DNA of 64,000 nucleotides from Otatea glauca (taxonomy: Eukaryota; Streptophyta; Magnoliopsida; Poales; Poaceae): positions 30,601,410 through 30,665,409 of the forward strand of contig CM070726.1 of NCBI GenBank assembly GCA_036346275.1, given 5' to 3'. A program made the translations under genes and the position numbers. The notes beneath the pieces were generated by a model that saw only the letters and a program-made list of their open reading frames with translations, was not told the origin of the DNA and made no database searches. The number at the start of each line of letters is the position of its first letter. Positions within the stretch are counted from its first letter, which is position 1. Positions 11,041 through 22,310 of this stretch are shown here, piece by piece.

Positions 11041-12380
11041 ATTATCACAATTGATTATAGCTAAAATGATCATCAAAGGCCACAGTCATGATTAAATACT
11101 AGGGTCTTTTGAATCATGCTTCCCATGGAAATATGAAGGGAATTTAAATTTGGTTGCTCTCAGATTTAGGGTCTGTTTGAAGATTATAAACCTTCAACCT
11201 TAATCATGAATGGGCAAAACAATTAATCTAGTAAATAAGACCTCAAACCCTTACCACCTTATCATGCACAACAAGAATTGACAATGATATTCATCGTTAT
11301 TAAAGTCCTTCATCACGATTAAGTTCGAATGACTTATAACTGATTAGTATGGACAAAAATACTAACCAAACAAAGATAGCCAATATAACTATCAACAAAG
11401 AGTGGCAAAGGAATCAACAGAGAGTATTTCACACTAGCAGTTGGTTATTTTACCACTAAAATTAAGATCAGCAAGTTAACCAATCATATGAGGCTACCGA
11501 TACTTAGCCAATAAATGATCAACAAGCTAATCAAATAGATGAAGCTATCGGAACACGTGCAATACTTACGATAAGTAGACAAGAAATCAAAGAACAACAA
11601 GAAGACTGAGAAGATTAAAGGATAATCAGGGACAAGAAAAAGAACATTGGAGGAGAAGAAATAGGAGCGCATTTTCAAGGTTGCTTTTGCGCCTCGTTAC
11701 ATTGCTTCTTAACTACGCTGTACTTTTTTTGGGTGAGAATCGTGTACATCCTTTTACTTGGTTAAGAACAAGAAGATCGAGAAGATTGTATTTCTCATAC
11801 TTTCACCCTTTTCCAACATGATTGTATATCAAACACCGTAGATCTACAAAACAAACTTCATTTAGAAACCCATAATTAGTTCCTGATGCAAAACTTGATG
11901 ACGACTTGCATCGCAGGATTTGCAATATACAATCATCATCTCTTGCATTGCTAATGGAAGGCATGGAGACACACATCTTACATAAAAGTACTTTGGTAGT
12001 GAGTAAAAATATCCATTTCTATTGAACACATAGTCGAGCCTAGCCGATTTCTAATCGGTTAATAGAAATACATAACTAGAGGAGCCACGGAAAATTGAAA
12101 CCCGACATAAAACTTCAAGCTAGATAGTATCGAGCAAACTTAATTAACACTAATGTAAAATTAAAATGAAATTTCTTTCTAAGCTAGGCGATTTAAGAGT
12201 AAAATTGTAGACCCTAACAGAAACTCGATACAAAGAATTTGTTCTAAATCGATGTAACTTAGTGAACTTGATGAACTAATACAAATCAAGAAACTGATAA
12301 ATTATTCTAAGTCGGACACAACTAATATTGCACTCTAGTTCGATCGACTAAAATCTTCAAGTGACAAAGATTTGACAAAC
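11041..12380. other. CACTA interior, left unrecognised segment
   Basis: AT-rich, with stop codons in all frames at normal intervals. No transposase motif or host-gene exon was recognised. The minus-strand sequence just below 12381 would be expected to carry the C-terminal exons of eIF2-gamma if capture had continued, but I see none. Confidence 0.45.
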
Positions 12381-14262
12381 CTCAAGCTCCATGTATACAT
12401 CGAAGCGACCCAACTTCACCTAGAACTCGCCAACCAAATTATCAAAGACGCGTCAAAGTTGGATCCATAGTTGTTCCCACACCAATAAGCCCTCCCGCAC
12501 AAAGAAATTGGAGTTCATTCGCTCAAAGATAGAGTGAAACAATCCTTGAGTAGATTGGGGTGCATTTGATGTTGCCACTCTCATCCTTCATGACAATGCC
12601 AGTCGAACTTCAATGCTCGTTCACCCTCGTAACACCTCAGTAAATAAGACTTGCCATTCAGTTCATAGTTACCACAAGAGAAAACAAAACACCGACAACA
12701 GATATGTTCCATGACTGAGATCTACATACCCTAAGGATGCTGCCACCAGCTACACCACCCCTAATTTCATCAACCCAGGAATGGGGATTTTCTTCACGAT
12801 GTATTTACAGATCACATCAATGTTGTACTTTAGTCAAGCAGATATTGGCACCACAGAGCACCTTCACTATCGTGCCTCGAAGATGAAAAAAAGGAGATCA
12901 AATCATGAAAGAAAAGAAATGTATTATATAACAAGAGAGATGGACAGTAGTGACCTGGATGAATTTTTGGATTGCTTCATGTTGGTTCATCAATGCACTT
13001 TCCTGGATAAGATCAATCTTGTTCTGCAGAATGATGATATGTTGGAGACGCATGATTTCAACAGCTGCAAGATCCTCAGATGTCTGGGGTTGTGGGCAGC
13101 TTTCATTCGCTGCTATCAAAAGCAATGCTCCATCTATGATAACAGCTACATTAAGCATTGTAGCCATGAGAATGTCGTGCCCCTGTTCAAGGAGATAGAT
13201 ATTGTTAGTACATATAATCTTTTCCTAGTATCATCTTCAACCAATAAAATGCATCAGAGAACTCGAAAAGTCAAGATGATATGCCAATTCTTTTATCAAT
13301 ACCCTCAAGTATTTGAGCATGCGCTTTTTAGTGGAAAGAGCGTTTATCATCTACAGATTGATGCAACTGCAACCTCATGATCTTAAATGACAGAAAAAAT
13401 AGAACTATATGTTGCAGGCTAGTCCAAAGCCATGAATTGCATGCAGCCACGCTATCAACATTCAGGTTAGACAATAAATGGTCGCTCTGTCCCGAGAATT
13501 CATGCAGATAACATTCATAAGAGAAAAAGGGTTAGGTTTCATCATACCGGGCAATCAACAAAAGAAACATGTCTCAGGAGCATCATCCTAGTGTTTTCAA
13601 AAAAAGAACATGACATTTTGTGGATAATGACATACTTGTAGCACATTGGTCGTGGACATCTATCATCCTCACATTTATAGATTTTTGCATTAGCATAACC
13701 CAGCTTTATAGTGATGTTACGTTCCAGCTCATTCTTGAAGCGGATAGTCTACGAATCAAAAGGAAGCCATTAGAATTATACAAAATAAATAACATATGAA
13801 GCACAAACATGCTGAAAAAGATTGAACACCTCAAAGAACCATCACACTAACCAGCCTAGAAATCATCGTAGCAAACATAGACAAAGAAGCATGAACTACA
13901 ACAGTGCCTTAAGGAATAGCGGCCCTTATTTTTCCTTCATAGTAATATCAAATTAATTCCCACATACAACTTTTCTGAATCAAGTTTAAACAAATCTACA
14001 TTGTATTTCTAGCATAAATTTCAAATTTCTCTGTAATTTACTCATCCATGCACCAAAACGTGCACACCTAATCATCACATGTTGGGAGTAATATGGAAAA
14101 CTCACAAGCAATTATCGATAAATGTGATACATACTTGTCGTGCCTACACATAATTCAGATTCGAATTTGGAAAGAGAATGTGACTGTAATATACGAATGA
14201 TACCGAACTCCAGATATGGCTTTCACGACACAGACTTTCCATGGGCCACATGACCAATGGTA
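12381..14262 (-). pseudogene. captured eIF2-gamma (translation initiation factor 2 gamma subunit) gene fragment
   Basis: Read on the minus strand, at least six blocks match eIF2-gamma in the correct order. 14262-14204 has the G1 loop (IGHVAHGKS) and KAISGV. 13748-13636 has RFKNELERNITIKLGYANAK and a CEDDRCPRPMCYK block. 13601-13548 has LLRHVSFVDCP. 13182-12955 has GHDILMATMLN, LLLIAANESCPQPQTSE and the G4 motif NKIDLIQES. 12876-12730 has LKYNIDVICKYIVKKIPIP and VDEIRGGVAGGSILR. 12635-12381 has KDESGNIKCTPIYSRIVSLY and GVGTTMDPTLTR. Blocks are bounded by GT/AG splice sites, so genomic DNA with introns was captured, not a retrocopy. Frameshifts (after GKS, before the PISA block), an in-frame stop in place of Gln before LKYN and an internal deletion show it cannot make the factor. 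The 5' end and the C-terminal exons are absent. Confidence 0.92.
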
Positions 14263-14964
14263 CTGATGTGTTACATAAAGATGAAGAATATTATGCCACT
14301 GCAGGAGGTTCTTGCTTTGCATTATGTCACATAATATTTGAGTACTATCCAAAGGACATGGCGAAATTTAAAGAAAAAACATAAACAAAAGTTACTGATG
14401 GTTCACAAATCAAAAGTGTAAATAAGATTCACCGGAGTTTTCCTAGTTATAAAACCTCACGCGCATCCTCCTGTGAAGTCAACAAGAAGTAGCTCTGTCA
14501 ATTGGATTACCAGGAGAGCGAATCGACAAATGCGCCGAGTTGGTGGAAGAATTGCAGGCGAAAAGAAAATTAAATAAGAGAGATTGGGGAAAAGAAAGAG
14601 GAGATGCACCAGTAGAGATTGAATCTGCCTCTTAAAAAGGTAGGAGAGGAGCATTGGATTGGGAGATGGGAGGGAATTGGGTACCAACGTTGCCTGCCGG
14701 GGCAGTGACGGGAGCCAGGGCAGCGTTGGGGCGGTATCGGAAGGAGGTCCCGGCGATAGGAGTCAGGGAGGCGTCGGGAGGAGGGGCAGCGTCGTGGGGA
14801 GTAGGAGTGTCGGGGGGAGGTCCTGCCTGCGTGGGGAGTAGGGGAGGCGTCGGGGAGTAGGGGCGGCGGGGGCATACGGGGTCGGCGAGGACGATGGGGG
14901 CACGCGAGAGCTAGGGTTAGGAGAGTGGAGTCACGCGGGTTTGCAGTAAAAAGAACAGCATACA
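14263..14964. other. CACTA interior, AT-rich then GC-rich unassigned segment
   Basis: The minus-strand side upstream of the eIF2-gamma G1 exon. At 14640-14930 there is a strongly G-rich (+) / C-rich (-) block with apparent ORFs on both strands but no recognisable protein. It may be a captured promoter or leader of some host gene, but nothing identifies it. Confidence 0.4.
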
Positions 14965-15810
14965 CATGTATCACAATCGGTTTTTCAAAAACACAACTAC
15001 GAGACTATCACCATCAGTTAAAAAAAACCAACACAAATGTAACTATCACTATCGGTTTTTCCAAAAAAAACCGATAGAAATGCACAATTATCACTATCGG
15101 GTTTTCCAAAAAACCGACACAAATGCACAATTATCACTATCGGGTTTTCCAAAAAACCGACACAAATGCACAATTATCACTATCGGGTTTTCCAAAAAAC
15201 TGACACAAATGTATGACTATCACTATCGGGTTTTCCAGAAAAACCGACACAAATGGAAAATTATCACTATCGGGTTTTTCGAAAAACCGACACAAATTCT
15301 CCATTATCACTATCAGGTTTTTGAAGAAACCGACACAAATAATTCCATACCACTGTATGTTTTTTAGCAAAAAAAAGTGAACATCACTATCGATTTTATT
15401 AAAGAAACCGACACAAATATACGCTCCATATCACTATCGGTTTTCAAAAACAACCGACATAAATGCTCCAATATCACTATCATTTTTTTTCAAAAAACTG
15501 ACACAAATAATTGCATACCACTGTCTGTTTTTAGCAAAAAAAGAGAACATCACTATCGGTTGTTTTATAGAAACCGACACAAATCTCCAATATCACTATC
15601 AGTTTTCTCAAAAAACCGACACAAATAATTGCCATGGCACAGTATTGTTTTTTAGCAAAAAGCGAACATGACTATCGGTTTTTTAAAGAAACCGACACGA
15701 ATACATCCACATCACTATCGGTTTTATAAAAAACCCAACACAAATACTCCAGTATCACTATCGGTTTTTTAATATAACTGACACAAATGTAATTCACTGC
15801 ACTATTTGTT
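14965..15810. repeat. internal CACTA array of 'atcactatcggtttt ... aaaaccgacacaaat' units
   Basis: Some 14-15 irregular units of ~50-60 bp. Each is a small foldback (tatcggttttt then aaaaaaccgacac) separated by 'aaatg.acaattatcac' or similar. The motif core (atcactatcgg) is the same as in the right subterminal region, although this array lies 1.4-2.2 kb inside the right end. Open frames read through it only because the unit lacks stops in some frames. Confidence 0.88.
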
Positions 15811-16564
15811 TTACAGACAAACCATGAAGTCTGAATTTGCAGAAATATCTGATCAAAGAGTGAAAAGCCATAACTTTTGCAAATATAGTTGAAATTATTT
15901 GAAATTTTGCAAGAACATATTTTGTCATACTAAAAGTCTTTTCCAAAAAGGATTTTGGCAAAAAGAGTTAGCATTGAAAAAGAAGCCTAAATTCACTTTG
16001 TAGGCATGATTTTTTGCTCAAAGAGTAGAGAAGTCAAATCTTTTACAAATAAAGTTCAAGTATAGAGAAGTCAAATCTTTTCCAAATAAAGTTCAAGTAT
16101 TTTGAAAATTTCCAAAAATGATTTGATGTAAAGTGCCTTCCTTTTCTTGCAATAAGTAGCTACATACCACAATCCATTGACAAAAATTGTGAAAGTTTGA
16201 TACGTACACATAACATTTCCAAACACGAAACAACAATTATGTACAATACAAACATTTCAAACACATAGCAACCTAAACTTTCTTCGCAACATATCAAAAT
16301 TACGTAGTGCAAAATTGAAGGGGTTTGAAGGAATACTCACATTTTGAAAAAAAACCACAAATTCTGCAAAATGAGGGGAAATCTCCTCAGGCTAGGTTTC
16401 AAATTTACCCTCTTAACACCCACCCTTGAGGATTTCAATTTTTCTCACCCAAGTATTGCTTCTAACCACAACATATGAGCTATTTTTTAGGTGGCGATGG
16501 AGAAATATCCTCTGGAACAACAACAACAGATGAGAGTTCAGCCCGAGAGGTATAAATAAACCTA
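15811..16564. other. CACTA interior between internal array and right subterminal repeats
   Basis: AT-rich and non-coding. It contains a local duplication of 'agagaagtcaaatctttt.caaataaagttcaagta' (about 16027 and 16064). No gene fragment recognised. Confidence 0.5.
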
Positions 16565-17165
16565 GACAGACACGTCACAATCGGTTCTCACTTAAGAAGC
16601 GATTATGATGTGCACACACATCACTATCGGTTCTCACTTGAAAAGCGATAGTAATATGATCATGCACATCACTATCAGTTCTTATGTGAGACGATAGTGA
16701 TGTGCAATATCATCACTATCGGTTCTCACTTGAAAAGCGATAGTAATATGATCATGCACATCACTATCGGTTCTTATGTCATCACTATCGCTTCTCACAT
16801 AAGAACCGATAGTGATGACGATTGCACATCACAATCGGTTCTTTTGTGAGAACCGATAGTGATGCGCATGATCATCACTATCGCTTCTCGCATAAGAACC
16901 GATAGTGATGAGATCACTTCTCGCATAAGAACCGATAGTGATTTGCATGTAATCATCACTATCGCTTCTTATGTGAGAACCGATAGTGATGATATTGCAC
17001 ATCACTATCGCTTCTCACATAAGAACCGATTGTGATGTGCCCAGTGCTACATTACAATCACTTCTAACATAAGAACCGATAGTAATTATTATTAACACCC
17101 CTTCTAAGTCTTTTATCACAATCGTTTTTTCCTAAAAAATTAAGAACCGACCCGGATGAAGCGAT
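16565..17165. repeat. right subterminal repeat region of the CACTA element
   Basis: Dense direct and inverted copies of 'atcactatcggttct(c/t)a' and its complement 'aagaaccgatagtgat'. A ~70-bp segment starting 'catcactatcggttctcact' is directly repeated (about 16619 and 16704). It mirrors the left subterminal zone, with 'atcactatcgg' in place of 'atctctatcgg'. Confidence 0.92.
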
Positions 17166-17193
17166 AGCGATGTACCATTCTGTAGTAGTGTAA

Positions 17194-20100
17194 ATAGAAG
17201 GGTACTTGATATTACATAAATAATCATGATTAGACCTTACGACCATGTTTTATATAATGGGCTGACGGATCAAACGACCGGGTTTTATATAACAGGTCAA
17301 CAGATCAAAGGAGTTTATTCAGAAGTAACAGCGCAAGGAAAGGAAACCAAAACATGGCCTCCATGATTTGCCATAGGCAATCGATTAAGGCTAAGACCTA
17401 GTTCTCGCCAAGTCTTCATCACCAAAGCCGGATGCATAGATGTATCTATACAACGTGTCCTCAATTTCATAGTCTAAATCAACATGAATAAGCAACCGTG
17501 AGTACAAAAATACTAAACAAGTCCCTATGACAAATCAAAGTTGATAGATGCAAGGCTTGATAAGAGAAGGTCTTAGAGTTATTTTAGCAGAAAGCACATT
17601 TTGTTTTAAATACGATAATTATTTTCCAAGCATAAAAATTAGCCTCTTTAACTTGAAACCAAATTGTTCAATTTATTTAAGTTTATCATGAGAATGGAAT
17701 CCCTCCACCTACATACACTAGTGGAATCCCTCCACACTATACCATGGCCACCATTTCCCATTATTTTATGAAAACTAACCGAGAGAAATTCTTCACAATG
17801 TATTCAGGGGCATGACTAATCAGATAGATTATACACATAAAGGTTGTACAATTTTACCCACGAGAGATGTCCAACTCATGTTGCCGTTCATGCTTTCGTT
17901 GGCGAGAGCGACTGATAAGGTCATCACAGGGCCTTTACAATACCTAGTCTAGACACTTCTCTGACCTGGTGGATGGAAACCCCTCAACAATGTGACATGA
18001 TCGTTATGGGGCAAATCCAGAATGCTCCATTCAGCGAGCTACATTTTCAATGAGGGGCCTGCCGTTGTGAGGGAAATCAACATCCCTTTTCGACCATACA
18101 ATCCCAACCTAGCTACTACTATGTGTGGGAGTCATACCGAAACTAAGCAAATTACTAGGCCATGTCATATCCATACTTGACTTGCGGTTGCATGTCGGGA
18201 CCCAAATATGCAAATCCGGACCCTCTTTGTATACTGCACTAGTCCTGGATCACGCTAGTGCACACAGGCTCAACATCGGTAAATATCACAATCATACACA
18301 GCGAAAACATTATGAAAGACATCATATATTAAATAATACTAGTTGAATGACCTTAAGGTCAACTTACATGACTATGCCTCGCAAGGCTAAACAACAAATT
18401 AAACTGCAGCAAAATGAAAACGTTTTATGACCACATACCCTCTGCCTATTGGGCCCACCTTGGCATACTCGCCCCTTGTCACTTGCCCCAATCTAATTGA
18501 TTACCACCCTAGTTGATTACCAAGCACCACATGCCATCAACAATTCAACATCGTTGCGTGACATCCCTCGCCACTACAACTCAATCTCATTTTATGACCA
18601 CACATGACACACAAGTTCATATCATTGTTCCATATTCTATTAGTCAAGATTAAACATTGATGATTCAAGTACATGTGATGACGTGGTATGGCTAAGCAAC
18701 TAGCACGATCTAACCTTCCATGTTGATTTTAGTATTAACCAACTATAGTGAACCAATCTAGGGTGACAATAGATCATGGCATCCCACTCAACGATGGCGA
18801 TGCGGCGGCGCAGCCCCACAGGACTTGAAGACGACGACACACCAGGCGGCGAAGCAGCGAACCCCGGTGACAAAGAGGTGGCAGCACAGACGCGTCTTCA
18901 CCCGACGAATTCATATCCGGAATCCACGCGGTGAAGGAAGGCTTGACGGCGGCGAAAAACGGCAAAAACCGAAGCGGCACTCTCGTCCAGCTACGGCGAG
19001 CTCTTGCGCACGAACAATGGCGACTCCGGCGAAACGGCTACGATCATAGGGCACGGCGGCTAACGACGAACATTGTGCGACCCTCCACGGCTTTTATAGG
19101 GGCCTAGCGAGCAGTGCAAACGGCGGACACGGACTTCGAACCCAGCGACGACACAGCGACATGATTCTGAGTCCTCCGCGAGCACGACGATCCACAGCCG
19201 TCCGATGGCGATCCAACGGTTACGAAGCTTGCTGACGTGGCACGATCAGATATGCTCCTTCCAAAACCAACGGCACGATCCAACCTTTCCTAATCCAATA
19301 CAATGCAAATTCCGCCGCTTGATCTTGATCCGACGTTTCGTAGGCGCTAAGCTTTCCAATCCAATCTGCATCGTTCGAACGCGATCCGATGGGCGATGAC
19401 TAACCCTTCTAGAAACAGGCCGAACCGGGCTACTCTTCCGCGCACAGTAGATGGGTTCGGCCCATCACTGTTTACTATGATTTTCTCAGATTTTTCTTTT
19501 AAAATAATTATAGAAATTAGTTTAATTTGTTTTAGGCAATATAAATATCAGGAAAAATCCAATAAAATTATAATAAATAATTTGAGACAGTTTTAACTCA
19601 AATAAAATATTTGTAGCCAAACTTTATATTAACTTTATCTATATTTAATTAGTTTTCACAAAAGGGCCTATATACTTAATTTAAAATAAATTCAAATAAA
19701 ATCCCGATAAATCCAATAAATTCAAAAAAAATCACAAAATACACAAATAACAATAAAAAATAATATTCTTAGCAAATTTTAGGATGTTACATTGCACGAT
19801 TGGTAGTTTAGAAATATGTCACAAGATTCGGTCCTTGTCCGACTCAAACAAGGCAATCCACGGACCAAACTCTCGTGCAATCCCTGCACATGTCTCATAC
19901 CATCCATTCGCCCAAGTCTCTACATTTCATAAAAAAAACAATTTTCTATTTCCCGGCTCTATACAATGTCCCAAGTATTGTAATGGCAATGTTTGTGTTA
20001 TATTCAAATTAACCACTAATCATTTTTAAGCATACCTTTTTACTCATTATTGAATAACCAAGGGCAAATTATTGTGATAACTTAGCTTAAAATGACAAGG

Positions 20101-20900
20101 TAAATATGATATCGACAATCAAGGAAGGGAATAACAAGCATTACTTGCATGGGGTATAACTAAGCATCAACATTTTACATAGTATCTAATAAATAATATT
20201 AAGCATGCAAGTAATATTTGAAGGAAACTAATTGCATTAAGAAACTAGGAGCAACATTATCAATCATAAGGACTTGTCTTGCTCAATGTGCACAGGGTTG
20301 GTTCTTGATCGGCAGCGACATGGTGTCCGAAACGTTAAAGTCTATAATGGTGAAAAGCATCCAAATTCAAAACAAATTCAAATGAGCTCCAAAAATGATA
20401 GGTTTGGTACTGTTTCAGAGTTTTTTATTTGTATAAATTTAGAAACAAAAATCAGGATATTTAGATTTAAATCAAGGTAGAACAAGCTCTCCAAAGTTTA
20501 ATCTGAGAGGAAGTTCTAGAAAATCCGAAAATCCTAAAAAGTGGGGTCCTCAGATTTTTAATTCCTTGTTTCAATTGTTTCTATTGAAAAAAGTCCTTCG
20601 CGGCTGATAGGTCAGTCCGGCTAGGACTTCTATTAATTTCCTAATTATTTATAGGAATGAAACTTGAGAGACTAACAGGGACTCCATTATCCATACGACC
20701 GGCCACGGGATCGTTGCCCCACATGTCGGCAACGAACCAAGTCTACACGGAGTGTTTTGAAAGGCTGAATATCCGGGTTTTTAGCTTATGAGGTTAAGTA
20801 GCTACATTATTAAAGTTCAAGGTTTAGACTGGAGTTCTTCCGATAAATAAACCACAAACACAAAACAAGGAAACTGCACTAGAATCCACGAGGCTGGCCT
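17194..20900. repeat. LTR-like sequence hosting the CACTA and a solo LTR
   Basis: Apart from 18193-19791, this region aligns in pieces with the LTR-like sequence at 62049-64000. 'aagca.c.gtgagtac....tactaaacaagtc' near 17490 matches 'aagcaaggttgagtactttcgtactcagcaagac' there. 'cttgcggttgcac' followed by 'ttcggtccttgtccgac' matches 'cttgtggttgcac ... ttcggtccttaaccgac' near 63060-63130. No gag-pol frame is visible. I read it as an old, degenerate LTR; the right border near 20900 is a guess. Confidence 0.5.
18193..19791 (-). mobile_element. solo LTR, ~1.6 kb, TSD TTGCA
   Basis: It begins TGTCGGGACCC and ends GGATGTTACA (TG...CA). It is flanked by the 5-bp direct repeat TTGCA at 18188-18192 and 19792-19796. 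No internal retrotransposon sequence is present, so it is a solo LTR left by unequal recombination. A TATA-like CCTATAAAAG on the minus strand near 19095 suggests the LTR reads on the minus strand, where its start is TGTAACATCC, a common opening for grass gypsy LTRs. The GC-rich stretch at 18780-19060 gives short ORFs without known motifs. Confidence 0.82.
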
Positions 20901-21140
20901 GAGGCATTTAGGCATGGAGATGCAGGCCTATCTGGCTGGGTTGGGCCCGGACCCAAGCCTGCTACAACAGTGTACTGCGCAGGAACCGGGATGGGTCACT
21001 GGGGTCCGATCTAAGACACTCGGGGTACTGCCAAGATTAGCCCCATTGATTTCGCTGCCGGAACTTGGACTCTACCGGGCTGGACCACGGTTTCGTTTGT
21101 CAGTTTCCCCGGGCAAATCAGATTTACAAGCCGTACTGAC
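20885..21140. repeat. diverged repeat, partner of 22795-23060
   Basis: Shared ordered words: 'atgcaggc(c/t)tat', then 'ccaag...agc.ccattgat.tcg.tgc.gg', 'tggaccacg' and a final 'ccgg(g/t)caa(a)t(t)cag'. The two segments lie ~1.9 kb apart in the same orientation. Function unknown, and no convincing coding frame is shared. Confidence 0.4.
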
Positions 21141-21920
21141 ATGTTTAGCGAGTCATGCATGCATACCCTATTACTCAGGCTTGTATCTATCCCGCTAGCA
21201 GGTAGGCCCTCTTTTTTTTTTAACAAAAAATAAATAAACTAGCTGCTCGGCAACTTCATGCTCGTCTAATGCAAGCCATACATCGAGGGAAATTAGTTTA
21301 GCAACAACTTAGTTTGCAAAGTAAGCGAGACTACTGAAGTAATCCCATGAAATGGCATCGCAATTACCGTTTGTTATCGAGAAAAACCTCACAACACTGC
21401 TGCGGGTACTGTAAAAAACACCTTTTTTTTTTTGCCATCCTAGTCTGGACCTTTGAATAGTGTATAGTATAATTACCAGGACAGTACAGTGCCAAGACAC
21501 TATAATCTAAAATGGTATTTTTCCTATGTATTGTATGCAAAAAAAATTGAAATTTTAATGATGTTGAGCTTAACTAGTTTTCTAAGTAGTTCAAACAGGT
21601 TTGAGCTGAAATTCAAACTACATCTTCTTCTTTTTTTTATGATAGTTTGAATATAGGTATGTGATGATTTTATATATAAATCAGCAAAGTATGTAATCTA
21701 AATTCGTTCAAAATCTTTGAATTTAGTATATTTTTTTTCAAAAATATGTGTTTCATTAGAATTGTTATAGGTGAGTATATAGCTTAAAACAGTTTTTTTT
21801 GAAAAAATATACCTAAAATTTGCTTGAATTCTCGCATTTAAAATAATGGTGCCCCAACTTGGCATCATATACATTGTATGTATATATATACATACATATA
21901 TATACACATATACATACACG
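21141..21920. other. intergenic, nothing recognised
   Basis: AT-rich with poly-T runs and a short (TA)/(CATA) stretch near 21880-21915. No gene or paired repeat ends seen. Confidence 0.5.
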
Positions 21921-22310
21921 ACAACATATCCAGTAAAAACCCCTCTTAATGTGAAAACTTCGTAAAATCCAAATGTACAAGTTTTGAAAAATTCCTAAAA
22001 AAAATTACAATAAGTAGGGAAGGTGAGCTTCTACAATCCTGTAAATTTTGAAAACCAAACTCAATCGCATTTGAAAGATATGAAAAAAAGGAATTCATCT
22101 TGAATAGTGTTTTTTCATTCAATACTGTTCATCTCGATGTTTGTCTTTTTCATTTCTTTCAAATGCGATTGAGTTTAGTTTTCAAATTTTACAGAATTGT
22201 AGAAGCTCACATCCGCTATGTATGATAATTTTTTAAAAAATATTTTAAAACCTGTATATATAGATTTCACGGAGTTTTCGTAATAAAGAGGTTTTGACCG
22301 GACATGTTGT
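21921..22310. mobile_element. long-foldback MITE, copy 1
   Basis: 390 bp that fold back along most of their length. The left arm (acaacatatccagtaaaaac..., 'gagcttctacaatcctgtaaa', 'ctcaatcgcatttgaaa') is mirrored by the right arm ('tttcaaatgcgattgag', 'ttacagaattgtagaagctca', '...ggacatgttgt'). The second family member is at 29123-29497. The target duplication is unclear. Non-coding, and a potential hairpin transcript or siRNA source. Confidence 0.85.

Larger units (their letters stand above)
10540..17190. mobile_element. complete CACTA (En/Spm-type) transposon, 6651 bp, with captured eIF2-gamma sequence
   Basis: The left end is CACTACTACAGGAATATACATC. The right end, inverted, is CACTACTACAGAATGGTACATC. 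Both sides carry the trinucleotide TAA (10537-10539 and 17191-17193), the 3-bp target duplication of CACTA elements. Subterminal zones (10555-11040, 16565-17165) are packed with direct and inverted copies of the 'atctctatcggttctt / atcactatcggttct' motif that such transposases bind. No transposase (TNPA/TNPD) frame is recognised, so it is probably non-autonomous. The interior holds a degenerate eIF2-gamma fragment (12381-14262) and an internal motif array (14965-15810). It inserted into an older LTR-like sequence. Confidence 0.93.

Noticed and set aside
12781..13380. 199-codon open frame on the plus strand
   Set aside because: It is antisense to the captured eIF2-gamma exons, where the minus strand gives clear family motifs. 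The plus-strand peptide matches nothing known to me.
14966..15628. Open frames of 133 and 83 codons with repeating peptide
   Set aside because: These are translation of the motif array. The repeating peptide follows the DNA repeat and the frame ends with the array.
14965..15810. CRISPR-like array of regularly spaced repeats
   Set aside because: The units are hairpin motifs inside a bordered CACTA transposon of a plant genome, of irregular length and with no cas genes.
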